Below, one piece after another: positions 27,360 to 35,066 of a stretch of 64,000 bases of DNA (its first letter is position 1; each line of letters starts with the position of its first letter). Under the pieces are notes generated by a model. The model searched no databases, was not told where the DNA came from, and saw only the letters and a list, made by a program, of their open reading frames with translations. The stretch spans positions 1 to 64,000 of the forward strand of contig NZ_JAGGLR010000039.1 of NCBI RefSeq assembly GCF_017874715.1. Reading direction: 5' to 3'. This stretch comes from Streptomyces iranensis (GTDB lineage: Bacteria > Actinomycetota > Actinomycetes > Streptomycetales > Streptomycetaceae). Both the position numbers and the translations under genes were made by a program.

Positions 27360-27667
27360 CCGCGGGCGTTCCGGTCACCTCGCGTGCGGCGCGAGAAGCT
27401 GACCGCCGACTACGAGCTTTCGGCCACCCGGACGCCCCCGTCGTGGCCCCTCACAGGGCGGTGGCGCACGCGGTGGTCAGGGGTGAGGAGGCGGACCAGG
27501 GCCGCCACCTGCTCGGGGGCCAGCGGGCGCCAGGGGCGTTCCCCGCCTTCAGGCGGGGGAGGAATCGAAGCCCTGCGGAGCAGGGCAGGGTAAGCCGGTT
27601 CGGCGCCAGGGCGGACCCCGGGCCCCGAACCCCCGGGCCCCCCGGGCCACAGTCCGCCGGACTCCGC
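27360..27667. other. Intergenic region with two perfect hairpins, possible IS200/IS605-type end
   Basis: No gene is supported. Two perfect hairpins lie close together: CCCCGCC-TTCA-GGCGGGG (27541-27558) and GCCCTGC-GGA-GCAGGGC (27570-27586), joined by GAGGAATCGAA. The arrangement, with GGCGTTCC just before it, reminds me of the right end and guide-RNA 3' end of actinobacterial TnpB elements. No tnpB reading frame remains. A further C/G hairpin (27608-27650) precedes the convergent small gene and may terminate it. Confidence 0.4.
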
Positions 27668-27874
27668 CTACTTCGCGCCCGCCACGTAGAAGAGGAAGAA
27701 GAGAAACGCGGCGATGAAGTGGACGCCCACGAGGTAGATGAAGACCCGCACCGTGAAGGACATCGGCGCCCGGTCCTCCTCGTTCGGGCCGGTCCGGGCC
27801 GGCGTCGCGGGGGTCGTCGGGGCATCGGTCGCATCGATCGCATCGGCCGCACTCATGTCGTTCCCGTCCTTCAT
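27668..27874 (-). CDS. Small single-pass membrane protein (DUF6126-like)
   Basis: A 68-residue protein (62 if the second ATG at 27856 is used). The N-terminal half is Ala/Thr/Pro-rich and soluble. The C-terminal half, MSFTVRVFIYLVGVHFIAAFLFFLFYVAGAK overall, is one membrane helix with a short tail. The first ATG overlaps the stop of the regulator gene (ATGA), so the two are translated as a pair. Such a pair of XRE/cupin regulator and tiny membrane protein recurs in Streptomyces (DUF6126, from memory). Function unknown. Confidence 0.72.
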   Translation of the reverse strand: MKDGNDMSAADAIDATDAPTTPATPARTGPNEEDRAPMSFTVRVFIYLVGVHFIAAFLFFLFYVAGAK

Positions 27875-28548
27875 GGCGTACCGGGCCTTCCTCGGCGAGC
27901 GGCGTCGCCGAGGCACAGCTCGGCCGCGCCGCTCTGCAGCAGCGTGTGGACGAAGAGCAGATCCACGCCGCCGGGCGAGGCGGCGGCGATGCGGTGCGGG
28001 GTGAGCGAGTCGAAGTGGGCCGCGTCGCCCGCGGAGAGGGCGTGCACGGCCTCGCCGAGCGTCAGCCGCAGCCGTCCCCCCAGGACGTAGAGCCACTCCT
28101 CGCCGGGGTGGACCCGCACCAGGTCCTCCTGGGCGGCGGAGCGCTCCGGTACGTGCAGCCGCAGCGCCTGCATGGCCCGGCCGGAGCCGCCGGCCTGCCA
28201 GTAGGTCCAGCCACCGGCCTCCTGTGCCTCCATGCGGTCGGCCCGCACGACCGGGTCCCGCTCCGCGGGCACCTCGCCCAGCAGGTCGGATACCGTTGTT
28301 CCGTAGGTACGGGCCAGGGCCAGCAGCATCGGCAGCGAGGGCTGGCGGCGGCCCGTCTCCAGCCGGGACAGATGCGCGGGGGAGAGCCCGACGCGATGGG
28401 CGGCGGCCTCGAGCGTCAGACCGCTGCGTCGCCGCAGGTCACGCAGGCGGGGAGCGACAGTGGGCAGCTCGGCGGACGGTCCGCCGGGGTCACCGTCGGC
28501 CGGTCCGCCCGTGGGCCACTCGGCGGGCCCGTGGGGGAGCGGGTTCAT
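27871..28548 (-). CDS. XRE-family regulator with C-terminal cupin domain
   Basis: A 225-residue regulator. Residues about 32-90 form an XRE/Cro HTH (LRDLRRRSGLTLEAAAHRVGLSPAHLSRLETGRRQPSL overall). Residues about 145-215 are a cupin (HPGEEWLYVLGGRLRLTLGEAVHALSAGD) that probably binds a small ligand. This class often controls small-molecule transport or catabolism. A perfect palindrome upstream (28572-28600) overlaps its likely promoter, which suggests autoregulation. It shares an operon with the small membrane protein and diverges from the RNase gene. Confidence 0.88.
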   Translation of the reverse strand: MNPLPHGPAEWPTGGPADGDPGGPSAELPTVAPRLRDLRRRSGLTLEAAAHRVGLSPAHLSRLETGRRQPSLPMLLALARTYGTTVSDLLGEVPAERDPVVRADRMEAQEAGGWTYWQAGGSGRAMQALRLHVPERSAAQEDLVRVHPGEEWLYVLGGRLRLTLGEAVHALSAGDAAHFDSLTPHRIAAASPGGVDLLFVHTLLQSGAAELCLGDAARRGRPGTP

Positions 28549-28554
28549 ATCTCC

Positions 28555-28600
28555 GGTATAGCCAGCCTTGACCTCTGAGGCAAAAAGTTTGCCTCAGAGG
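28555..28600 (-). promoter_or_regulatory. Promoter and perfect palindromic operator of the XRE/cupin gene
   Basis: A 29-bp palindrome (28572-28600) has perfect 13-bp arms, CCTCTGAGGCAAA and its complement, around AAG. On the minus strand, TTGCCT inside the right part and TATACC (28560-28555) form a -35/-10 pair with 17-bp spacing. A further GAGGCAAGAGG half-site follows. This is a strong candidate for the regulator's own binding site. Confidence 0.75.
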
Positions 28601-28711
28601 CAAGAGGTTACGTTTCCGTTACCTCTTCTGGCGCTTTGCGCAGCTCTTGTGAACTCCCGGAGAACGGCGGTTACTTGGCATTGACACGACAGCGTCTACG
28701 CGCGTCATGCT

Positions 28712-29146
28712 ATGTCTATGACAATCCCCCCACGGATCGCCCGCATCGGTGCCCTCGGCGCCCTCGTCTCGACGCTGCTCATCGGTGGCGCGGCCACGGC
28801 GGCCACCGCCGTCACCCCGGCGGTATCGCAGACCGTTGCGTCGTCGCAGGTCATCGCCGCGGTTGGTGACATCTGCTACTCGGATCTGCCCTCCCAGGCC
28901 CATGACACCCTGGACCTGATCGAGAAGGGCGGCCCCTACCCGTTCCCGCAGGACGGGACCGTCTTCCAGAACCGTGAAGGCGTCCTTCCGTCCCAGTCCT
29001 CCGGCTACTACCACGAGTACACCGTGATCACCCCGGGCTCCGACGACCGTGGCGCCCGGCGCATCGTCACCGGTGAGCAGACGGACGAGGACTACTACAC
29101 CGCGGACCACTACGCCTCGTTCGACCTGGTGGACCGCGGCTGCTGA
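28712..29146 (+). CDS. Secreted guanyl-specific ribonuclease (RNase Sa family)
   Basis: A 144-residue precursor. Residues 1 to about 45 are a signal peptide (second Met at 28718 also possible). The mature enzyme from about DICYSDLPSQAHDTLDLIEKGG onward closely parallels RNase Sa of S. aureofaciens: QDGTVFQNREGVLP with the catalytic Glu, ITPGSDDRGARRIVTGE with the Arg, and YYTADHYASF with the His. The Cys pair is DIC...DRGC, the same single disulfide. It would cleave extracellular RNA after G. No barstar-like inhibitor gene is next to it. A G/C stem at 29181-29212 probably terminates it. Confidence 0.95.
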   Translation: MSMTIPPRIARIGALGALVSTLLIGGAATAATAVTPAVSQTVASSQVIAAVGDICYSDLPSQAHDTLDLIEKGGPYPFPQDGTVFQNREGVLPSQSSGYYHEYTVITPGSDDRGARRIVTGEQTDEDYYTADHYASFDLVDRGC

Positions 29147-29180
29147 CGCGGCCCACCGAAGACCGCCACCCCCCGCAACC

Positions 29181-29250
29181 GCGGCCGCTGCCCCCACCGG
29201 GGCGGCGGCCGCGGTGCTGTGCCCACCGGGGCGGCGGCCGCGGTGCTGTG
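29181..29250 (+). terminator. Terminator hairpin plus 29-bp tandem repeat
   Basis: Arms at 29181-29194 and 29199-29212 pair over 14 bp with one G-T. The right arm belongs to a 29-bp unit repeated exactly once more (29193-29221 and 29222-29250), so the terminator is partly duplicated. Confidence 0.6.
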
Positions 29251-29369
29251 CCCGCCCGTCCCGCCCGCCCCCGTCCGCCCCGTATCGGCCGCAGACCCCG
29301 GGAACCCCGAGCGGGCCATTGTCGTTGCTTCCCGATACCGTCTCGGTAGCAGCGGACGTGCGGGGAGGC

Positions 29370-30347
29370 ATGGTGGCGAAGGGTCCGGAAGTGGTCACGT
29401 GCGGGGAGGCAATGCTCCTCCTGCTCGCCGAGCCCGGGGTTCCGCTGGACCGGGCCGTGCATTTCCGCAGGTCGGTGGCGGGAGCCGAATCCAATGTGGC
29501 CGTGGGCCTCGCCCGGCTCGGCCACGGCGTGCGCTGGCTCGGCCGGGTCGGCGCCGACCCGGCGGGGGAGGCGGTGCTGCGCGAGCTGCGCGCCGACTGT
29601 GTGGACGTCGCCCACGCGATCGTGGACGACCATGCCCCCACCGGGCTGCTGATGCGGGACAGCCATGCGTACCGCGCCATCGATGTGCAGTACTACCGCA
29701 TGGGCTCGGCCGCCTCCCGGCTGACGCCCGAGCAGATACGCCCCGAGGCACTCGAAGGCACCCAACTGCTGCATCTGTCCGGGATCACGCCGATGCTCTC
29801 GCCGACCGCGGCGGCCGCGAGCCGCCGCCTGGTGGAGCTGGCCCGTGCGGCCGGGGCCAAGGTGTCCTTCGATCCGAACGTACGGCACAAGCTGGGCGGC
29901 GCGGCGCAGTGGGCCCAGACGGCGGGCCCGTTGCTGCGCGACGCCGACATCGTCCTCGCGGGCGAGGAGGAGTTGGAGCTGCTCACCGCCCAACCCGCCG
30001 ACGAGGCCGCGCGGGAGCTGCTGCGCGGCGGGGCCGACGAGGTCGTGATCAAGCGCACCGACCACTCCTCGACCGTCCTCACCGCGGACGGCGGCTGGGA
30101 CCAGTCGCCCCACGCGGTGCCGGTCGTCGACCCGATCGGCGCCGGTGACGGCTTCGCGGCCGGCTATCTGTCGGCGCGGCTGCGCGGGCTGCACGAGGAT
30201 CAGGCGCTCGCCGAGGCGGCGTGCGTGGCCGCCCTGGTCGTCCAGGCGGCCACCGATACGGACGGGCTGCCCACCGCCGCCGCGCGGGACCGGGCGCTCG
30301 CCGAGCTGTCCAAGGGCTCCAAGGGCGGGGACGCGGTATACCGCTGA
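29370..30347 (+). CDS. PfkB-family sugar kinase, probable 2-keto-3-deoxygluconate kinase
   Basis: About 325 residues. PfkB ribokinase-fold motifs are present: the N-terminal AGAESNVAVGLARLG substrate segment, GRVGADPAGE, and the ATP/anion-hole DPIGAGDGFAAGYL near the C-terminus. VTCGEAMLLL and the following KDPG-aldolase gene point to 2-dehydro-3-deoxygluconate (or -galactonate) as substrate. Start choice is uncertain: GGGGAGG at 29362-29368 serves the ATG at 29370 (very close) or the GTG at 29373 (better spacing). Upstream open frame is repeat sequence and not coding. Confidence 0.85.
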   Translation: MVAKGPEVVTCGEAMLLLLAEPGVPLDRAVHFRRSVAGAESNVAVGLARLGHGVRWLGRVGADPAGEAVLRELRADCVDVAHAIVDDHAPTGLLMRDSHAYRAIDVQYYRMGSAASRLTPEQIRPEALEGTQLLHLSGITPMLSPTAAAASRRLVELARAAGAKVSFDPNVRHKLGGAAQWAQTAGPLLRDADIVLAGEEELELLTAQPADEAARELLRGGADEVVIKRTDHSSTVLTADGGWDQSPHAVPVVDPIGAGDGFAAGYLSARLRGLHEDQALAEAACVAALVVQAATDTDGLPTAAARDRALAELSKGSKGGDAVYR

Positions 30348-30565
30348 ACCCGCCGCGGCACCCACGGCCCGCCCGGACAGCGCGGGGCCGCACACGTCAC
30401 AACAACACAGAGCAGCACCGGTAAGACGGACAACCCAGATACCGATCCACCAAGCGCACACAGCACCGCGTATCGTCCACCGCACACCGAAACCGCCGCA
30501 TATCCCGGAGGCAAGCCGGGGCGGCATCGCCAGCAGCACCTGGGAAAGGAAAGGCGGCGACCGCC

Positions 30566-31219
30566 GTGTACCGCTGGGAGATCACCAGGGCCGCGCTCGC
30601 GCAGCGCGTCCTCGCCATCGTCCGTAGCGACAGCTACGACCACGCCCACGCCACGGCGGACAGCCTGCTCTCCGCCGGTATCACCAGCCTGGAGATCTCG
30701 CTCACCACGCCCTTCGCACTGGAGGCGGTCACCACCCTGATCCGGGAGGTCGGCGATGACGCGGTGATCGGCGCGGGCACGGTACTCGATGGCGCCTCGG
30801 CCCGGATGGCGGTGGACGCGGGCGCCCGCTTCCTCGTCTCGCCGAGCCTGGACCCCGACGTCATCCGCACCGGCCACCGCTACGGTCTGCCGGTCTTCCC
30901 CGGCGTGGCCACACCCACCGAGGCGGTCCGCGCGATGGAGCTGGGCGCGGACGCCCTGAAGCTCTTCCCCGCCTCCGCCTACGGGCCCAGATGGGTCAGC
31001 GACGTACGGGCCGCGCTGCCGCAGGCCGCCGTGGTCCCCACCGGCGGAGTGACCCTGGCCGAGGCCCCGGACTGGATCGCGGCCGGGGCCGTCGCGTGCG
31101 GAATGGGCTCGGCGCTGTCCGAGGGCGACCGGGACACCGTGTCCAAGCGCGCCGCCGAACTGCTGGCCCGCCTCGCGGATGTGGCGCCCCCGCTGGACTC
31201 TCCGCACGAGCCGTACTGA
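30566..31219 (+). CDS. KDPG/KHG-type aldolase
   Basis: A 217-residue class I aldolase. The Schiff-base Lys is K132 in GADALKLFPAS and the catalytic Glu is in LEISLTTPFA (about 44). GAGTVLD and FPGVATPTEA are family motifs. It splits 2-keto-3-deoxy-6-phosphogluconate (or 4-hydroxy-2-oxoglutarate) to pyruvate plus an aldehyde. With the kinase 218 bp upstream it completes KDG catabolism from uronic or sugar acids. The GTG start follows GGAAAGG. The 218-bp gap has no gene and no clear structure. Confidence 0.9.
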   Translation: MYRWEITRAALAQRVLAIVRSDSYDHAHATADSLLSAGITSLEISLTTPFALEAVTTLIREVGDDAVIGAGTVLDGASARMAVDAGARFLVSPSLDPDVIRTGHRYGLPVFPGVATPTEAVRAMELGADALKLFPASAYGPRWVSDVRAALPQAAVVPTGGVTLAEAPDWIAAGAVACGMGSALSEGDRDTVSKRAAELLARLADVAPPLDSPHEPY

Positions 31220-31392
31220 CACGGCGGTGCGCGCCCCGTACCGACGGCTGTGCCCGGCCCCGTACCGGCGGCAGGACGCTCCCCGTACTCACGGCGATAC
31301 AACCGCTTCCCGCGGGCCGGGACTTCTGCCACCCTGAGCGCGCTGTGATCATGCGGCTCGTAGCGGCCGCCCGCCCGCGCCCAGGAGATGCC

Positions 31393-32265
31393 GTGAGACG
31401 TACCGTCACGCTGTCCGCCCTCGCCGCCGTGCTCGCCGCCACCGCCGCCGGTTCGGCGCTGGCCGTCGGCTCCACCTCGCAACCCACCTCGCACCCCACC
31501 TCACAGGCCGAGTCGGCGCAGGTGAACGCCGCCGACCGGGCCCGGCAGCAGCGCGGCACCCTGCTGGACCGGGTGCCCGAGCGCGGGGTGCTCCGGGTGT
31601 GCACCACGGGCGACTACCGGCCCTTCAGCCATCGCGACCCCAAGTCCGGGGCCTACACCGGTATCGACATCAAGATGGCCGGGGACCTCGCCAAGAGCCT
31701 GGACGCCAAACCGAAGTACGTGCCCACCACCTGGGCCACCCTGGTGGACGACCTCGCCGCCGGGCGCTGCGACGTGGGCATGGGCGGGGTGTCGGTGACC
31801 CTGGCCCGCGCCCGTAAGGCGTCCTTCAGCGAGCCGTACCTCACCGACGGCAAGACGCCGATCGTGCGCTGCGAGGACAAGGACAAGTACCGGACGCTGG
31901 AGGAGATCGACCAGCCGGGCGTACGAGTCGTGGTCAACCCGGGCGGCACCAATGAGCAGTTCGCCCGAGCCCATATCAAACAGGCCACCCTCACCGTCCA
32001 CCCGGACAACACCACGATCTTCGACGAGATCATCGCGGGCCGCGCCGATGTGATGATGACGGACGCCAGCGAGACCCGCTATCAGTCCGCCATCCACCCG
32101 GAGCTGTGCGCGGTCCACCCCGACGAGCCGTTCTCCTTCTCCGAGAAGGCCTACGTACTGCCGCGCGGCGACGTCCAGTTCAAGGAGTACGTCGACCAGT
32201 GGGTCCATCTGGCCACCCACGACGGTACGTACAAGAAGTACGAGGATGAGTGGATGAAGCGATGA
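31393..32265 (+). CDS. Exported PheC-like cyclohexadienyl dehydratase / solute-binding-fold protein
   Basis: A 290-residue protein with a signal peptide (residues 1 to about 25). The mature part has the type-II periplasmic binding fold. The sequence follows cyclohexadienyl (arogenate/prephenate) dehydratase PheC closely: LRVCTTGDYRPFS, LDDLAAGRCDVGMGG-type segment, PYLTDGKTPI, DQPGVRVVVNPGGTNEQFARA and HPELCAVHP. That enzyme makes phenylalanine precursors outside the cytoplasm in some Gram-negative bacteria. Here, no aromatic-acid genes are near, so it might instead be a binding protein. AGGAG sits 5 bp before the GTG. Its 3' end is tandemly repeated (32254-32286). Confidence 0.85.
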   Translation: MRRTVTLSALAAVLAATAAGSALAVGSTSQPTSHPTSQAESAQVNAADRARQQRGTLLDRVPERGVLRVCTTGDYRPFSHRDPKSGAYTGIDIKMAGDLAKSLDAKPKYVPTTWATLVDDLAAGRCDVGMGGVSVTLARARKASFSEPYLTDGKTPIVRCEDKDKYRTLEEIDQPGVRVVVNPGGTNEQFARAHIKQATLTVHPDNTTIFDEIIAGRADVMMTDASETRYQSAIHPELCAVHPDEPFSFSEKAYVLPRGDVQFKEYVDQWVHLATHDGTYKKYEDEWMKR

Positions 32266-32355
32266 TGAAGCGATGATGCGGCGGTGACGCGGCGGCGGAC
32301 GCGAGAGCGACGGAGCGGCTGAAAATCTGGGCATCGCCGTACGACTCTCGCGTCC
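32254..32355. repeat. Stop-codon tandem repeat and an 11-bp inverted repeat
   Basis: ATGAAGCGATG occurs at 32254-32264 (with the stop codon frame) and again at 32265-32275, then a variant ATGCGGCGGTG. Further on, GGACGCGAGAG (32297-32307) and CTCTCGCGTCC (32345-32355) form a perfect inverted repeat 40-130 bp before the TetR start, a possible terminator or operator. Confidence 0.6.
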
Positions 32356-32394
32356 GTCGCGCATCCGCCGGGCCCGGAGCGGGAAGATGACCCC

Positions 32395-33054
32395 ATGAGT
32401 CCCGCCCAGCCTGTGCGCCGCCGCTCGGACGCCGTCGCCAACCGTGCCGCCCTCCTCGACGCGGCCGAGCTGGTCCTGCTCCGCGACGGGCCCGCCGTGC
32501 CGCTGGACGTGGTGGCGCGCGAGGCCGGGGTCGGCATCGCCACGCTGTACCGGAACTTCGCCGACCGCGAGGAGCTGTACGCGGCCGTCGTGCACCGTTC
32601 CTACGAGCTCGTGGCGGCCCTCGCCCAGGAGGCCGAGGACAGCGCGGCACCGCCGCTGGCCGCGCTGGCCGGTTTTCTGCGCGGCCTGCTCGCCGAACGG
32701 CACCATCTCGCCCTGCCGCTGCTCGGCGCGCCCGGCCCGCTCCTCCTGGCGGACGAGGCCGATCCTCTCGGTTCGCGGATCTCCCGGTCGTTGGCCGCGG
32801 TCCTGAAGCGGGGTGTCGGCGACGGCTCGATCCGCCCCGACGCCACCACCGCCGACCTCGTCGTCACCGGCGCGATGCTCGCCCAGGCCCAACTCCCGTC
32901 CGACGCCTGGGGGCGTGCCGCCCGCCGTATCGCCGCGCTCGTCCTGGACGGTCTGCGCGCCCGCCCCGACACCGTCCCGCTGCCCGACGGGCTCACCGGG
33001 ACCGAACTGGACCGGGTCATGACCCGTGGCGCGGGGGAAGCGGCGGCCTATTAG
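32395..33054 (+). CDS. TetR-family transcriptional regulator
   Basis: A 219-residue repressor. Residues about 10-60 form the TetR HTH (NRAALLDAAELVLLRDGPAVPLDVVAREAGVGIATLYRNFADREELY overall). The rest is a helical ligand-binding domain with no diagnostic motif. TetR genes often control an adjacent exporter or enzyme; here the PheC-like gene upstream and the HAAS gene downstream are both co-directional, so the target is unclear. No strong Shine-Dalgarno is visible. Confidence 0.88.
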   Translation: MSPAQPVRRRSDAVANRAALLDAAELVLLRDGPAVPLDVVAREAGVGIATLYRNFADREELYAAVVHRSYELVAALAQEAEDSAAPPLAALAGFLRGLLAERHHLALPLLGAPGPLLLADEADPLGSRISRSLAAVLKRGVGDGSIRPDATTADLVVTGAMLAQAQLPSDAWGRAARRIAALVLDGLRARPDTVPLPDGLTGTELDRVMTRGAGEAAAY

Positions 33055-33184
33055 CCTGTCGAACACAGCGGGATGCGCATTTGCGCGAATCGGGGCGCGG
33101 CCCTCGTGCGGGTGCTACACGCTGACGGATGCCGGTTGTAATGCCCTGGACCGGTGACCGTTTCCTCGCCCCCGGAGAGACGAC

Positions 33185-33853
33185 ATGAGCAGCCCCCTCA
33201 GCCACCCCCTCGTGCGGACCTTTCTGTCCTCGGTCGAGCGGCGGACCGCGGCGCTTCCCGCCGCGTGGCGGGAGGAGTTGCTGGAGGACCTGCGCGAGGA
33301 GATCGCGGCGGCGCTCGCGGACGACCTCGCCGAGGATGCCGCCGGGGACGGCGATGCCGCCGGGGACGGCGATGCCCTCGGGGACGGCGATTCCGTGATC
33401 GGAGATGAGCGGGTGCGGCAGGTGCTCGACTGGATCGGAACCCCGGAGGAGATCGCGGCGGACGCGCTGGCCGAGGAGTCCGGCAGCATCCCGCCCGAGC
33501 CGGAGGACGCCGGTGCCACCTGGGTGACGCTCGGCCTCGCCGTGCTGCCCGTACCGCTGTGCCTGGTCCCGGGCGTGGGCATACCCCTGGGGCTGGTCGC
33601 CGCCCTCGGCGCGCTCGTCCGGCTGTGGCGGTCCGCGCCATGGGCCCGGCGCGAGAAGCGGCAGGCCACGCTGTTCGTCCTGTCGCCCCTGGCGACGGTG
33701 CCGGTGCTGGCGGTGGCGCTCTCCCTGGCGTTCGACGGGATCAGCGCCCCCGCGTTCGTGGCCTCCCTGCTGATAGCGCTCACCCTGCCCGTGGTCGGCG
33801 CCATACGGCTGGCCCGGTCCGCCGCCCGGCTGCGCGAGCAGACGGGCGCGTGA
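33185..33853 (+). CDS. HAAS-domain membrane protein
   Basis: A 222-residue protein. The N-terminal ~100 residues (SHPLVRTFLSSVERRTAALPAAWREELLEDLREEIAAAL overall, then IGTPEEIAADAL) are a HAAS signalling-type domain. It is interrupted by an acidic GDGDAAGDGDALGDGDS tract made of 15-bp tandem repeats. Two to four membrane helices follow at about 110-205. Genes of this type usually lie beside a PadR regulator or an ABC transporter; neither is adjacent here. GGAGAGAC precedes the ATG. Confidence 0.75.
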   Translation: MSSPLSHPLVRTFLSSVERRTAALPAAWREELLEDLREEIAAALADDLAEDAAGDGDAAGDGDALGDGDSVIGDERVRQVLDWIGTPEEIAADALAEESGSIPPEPEDAGATWVTLGLAVLPVPLCLVPGVGIPLGLVAALGALVRLWRSAPWARREKRQATLFVLSPLATVPVLAVALSLAFDGISAPAFVASLLIALTLPVVGAIRLARSAARLREQTGA

Positions 33854-33965
33854 CGCCGCCGGGCGGCGGACCGGGGGTGTCCGGCGTGGAGGGACGCAGA
33901 GCGGCGCGAGGTGGTGGCCGGGGACGGCTGCCGCCTCCGGCCGCGCCGTGACGGCGGACAGCGTT

Positions 33966-34025
33966 GTCGGCTTCAGCTGATCAGTCGGCTCCAACTGATC
34001 ACCTGTGCGTAGTTTGTCCTGACAA
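33966..34025 (+). promoter_or_regulatory. Tandem 18-bp repeat and GntR-type operator
   Basis: GTCGGCTTCAGCTGATCA and GTCGGCTCCAACTGATCA are adjacent direct copies (33966-33983, 33984-34001). Next, TTGTCCTGACAA (34014-34025) is a perfect palindrome of the type bound by GntR/HutC regulators. A related TTGTCCTTGACG overlaps the -35 of the sugar transporter operon at 34878. Confidence 0.6.
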
Positions 34026-34074
34026 CAGAACTTCACGACTTCCCGTCATGTGCTCATCCGGATACCCTCGGCCC

Positions 34075-34848
34075 GTGGCTATGGAGGAAGAAGACGCTTC
34101 GGGCGGGGCGGAGGCGCTCCAGCTCAGCGTCGATCGCAGCAGTCCGGTCCCGCTGTACTTCCAGCTGTCCCAGCAGCTCGAGGCGGCGATCGAGCAGGGG
34201 CGGCTGGCGCCCGGGAGCCTGCTGGGCAATGAGATCGAGCTGGCCGGGCGGCTCGGGCTGTCCCGCCCCACCGTCCGGCAGGCCATCTCGTCGCTGGTCG
34301 ACAAGGGGCTGCTGGTGCGCCGCCGGGGCGTGGGCACCCAGGTCGTGCACAGCCAGGTCAAGCGCCCGCTGGAGCTGAGCAGCCTCTACGACGACCTGGA
34401 GGCGGCCGGTCAGCGGCCCGCCACCCAGGTGCTGCGGAACACCACCGAGCCCGCGACCGCCCAGGTGGCCGCCGCCCTCGGCGTCGCCGAGGGCGAAGAC
34501 GTGGTGCTGATCGAGCGGCTGCGGCTGGCGCACGGCGAGCCCATGGCCCATCTGCGCAACCACCTCCCGGTGGGCCTGCTCAAGCTGGACAGCGCCGAGC
34601 TGGAGGACACCGGGCTGTACCGGCTGATGCGCGCGGCCGGGATCACCCTGCACAGCGCCCGCCAGGCGGTCGGCGCCCGCGCGGCCACCGCCGAGGAGGG
34701 GGAGCAGCTCGGGGAGCCGGCGGGTGCGCCCCTGTTGACCATGGAGCGCACGACCTTCGACGACACCGGCCGGGCCGTGGAGTTCGGCTCCCACACCTAC
34801 CGGGCCTCGCGCTACGCCTTCGAGTTCCAGCTGCTCGTACGCCCCTGA
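34075..34848 (+). CDS. GntR/HutC-family regulator of sugar uptake
   Basis: A 257-residue regulator. The GntR winged HTH is at about 20-90 (VPLYFQLSQQLEAAIEQGRLAPGSLL, LSRPTVRQAISSLVDKGLLVRRRG), and the UTRA effector domain at about 110-255 (LIERLRLAHGEPMAHLRNHLP). GTG at 34075 or ATG at 34081 may start it; both follow the operator. It immediately precedes a ribose-type ABC transporter and ROK kinase in the same direction, so it probably responds to the transported sugar or its phosphate. Both its own promoter region and that of the transporter carry a TTGTCC-TGAC motif. Confidence 0.88.
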   Translation: MAMEEEDASGGAEALQLSVDRSSPVPLYFQLSQQLEAAIEQGRLAPGSLLGNEIELAGRLGLSRPTVRQAISSLVDKGLLVRRRGVGTQVVHSQVKRPLELSSLYDDLEAAGQRPATQVLRNTTEPATAQVAAALGVAEGEDVVLIERLRLAHGEPMAHLRNHLPVGLLKLDSAELEDTGLYRLMRAAGITLHSARQAVGARAATAEEGEQLGEPAGAPLLTMERTTFDDTGRAVEFGSHTYRASRYAFEFQLLVRP

Positions 34849-34877
34849 CCCCTGCCTCACGCCATGTGCCGCGCCCT

Positions 34878-34912
34878 TTGTCCTTGACGTGTCCCGCGTC
34901 CCCGGCTACAAG
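34878..34912 (+). promoter_or_regulatory. Sugar ABC operon promoter with GntR half-operator
   Basis: -35 TTGACG (34884-34889), 17-bp spacer, -10 TACAAG (34907-34912). TTGTCCTTGACG (34878-34889) overlaps the -35 and resembles the TTGTCCTGACAA dyad before the regulator. The leader to 35067 would be about 150 nt, with no obvious riboswitch fold. Confidence 0.55.
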
Positions 34913-35066
34913 TCCTCAAGCCGTACGGGTGCCGGGCCCCCGCCCACCCCGGCAGCCCCGGCGATGACCGGTGACGGATACTTGGGCGGCGGCCGGGACC
35001 GATCATGCGGTGCCCGGCCGTGAAGGTGACAGCGGGACGAACACACAGTGAGAAGGGCGGGTCTTC

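Noticed and set aside
27384..27593. A 69-codon open frame after the EF-hand gene
   Set aside because: It runs through the hairpin pair and shows no similarity to known proteins.
28681..28711. TTGACA as the -35 of the RNase promoter
   Set aside because: Any -10 at 17-19 bp would be poor (TCATGC/CATGCT) and would start transcription beyond the start codon.
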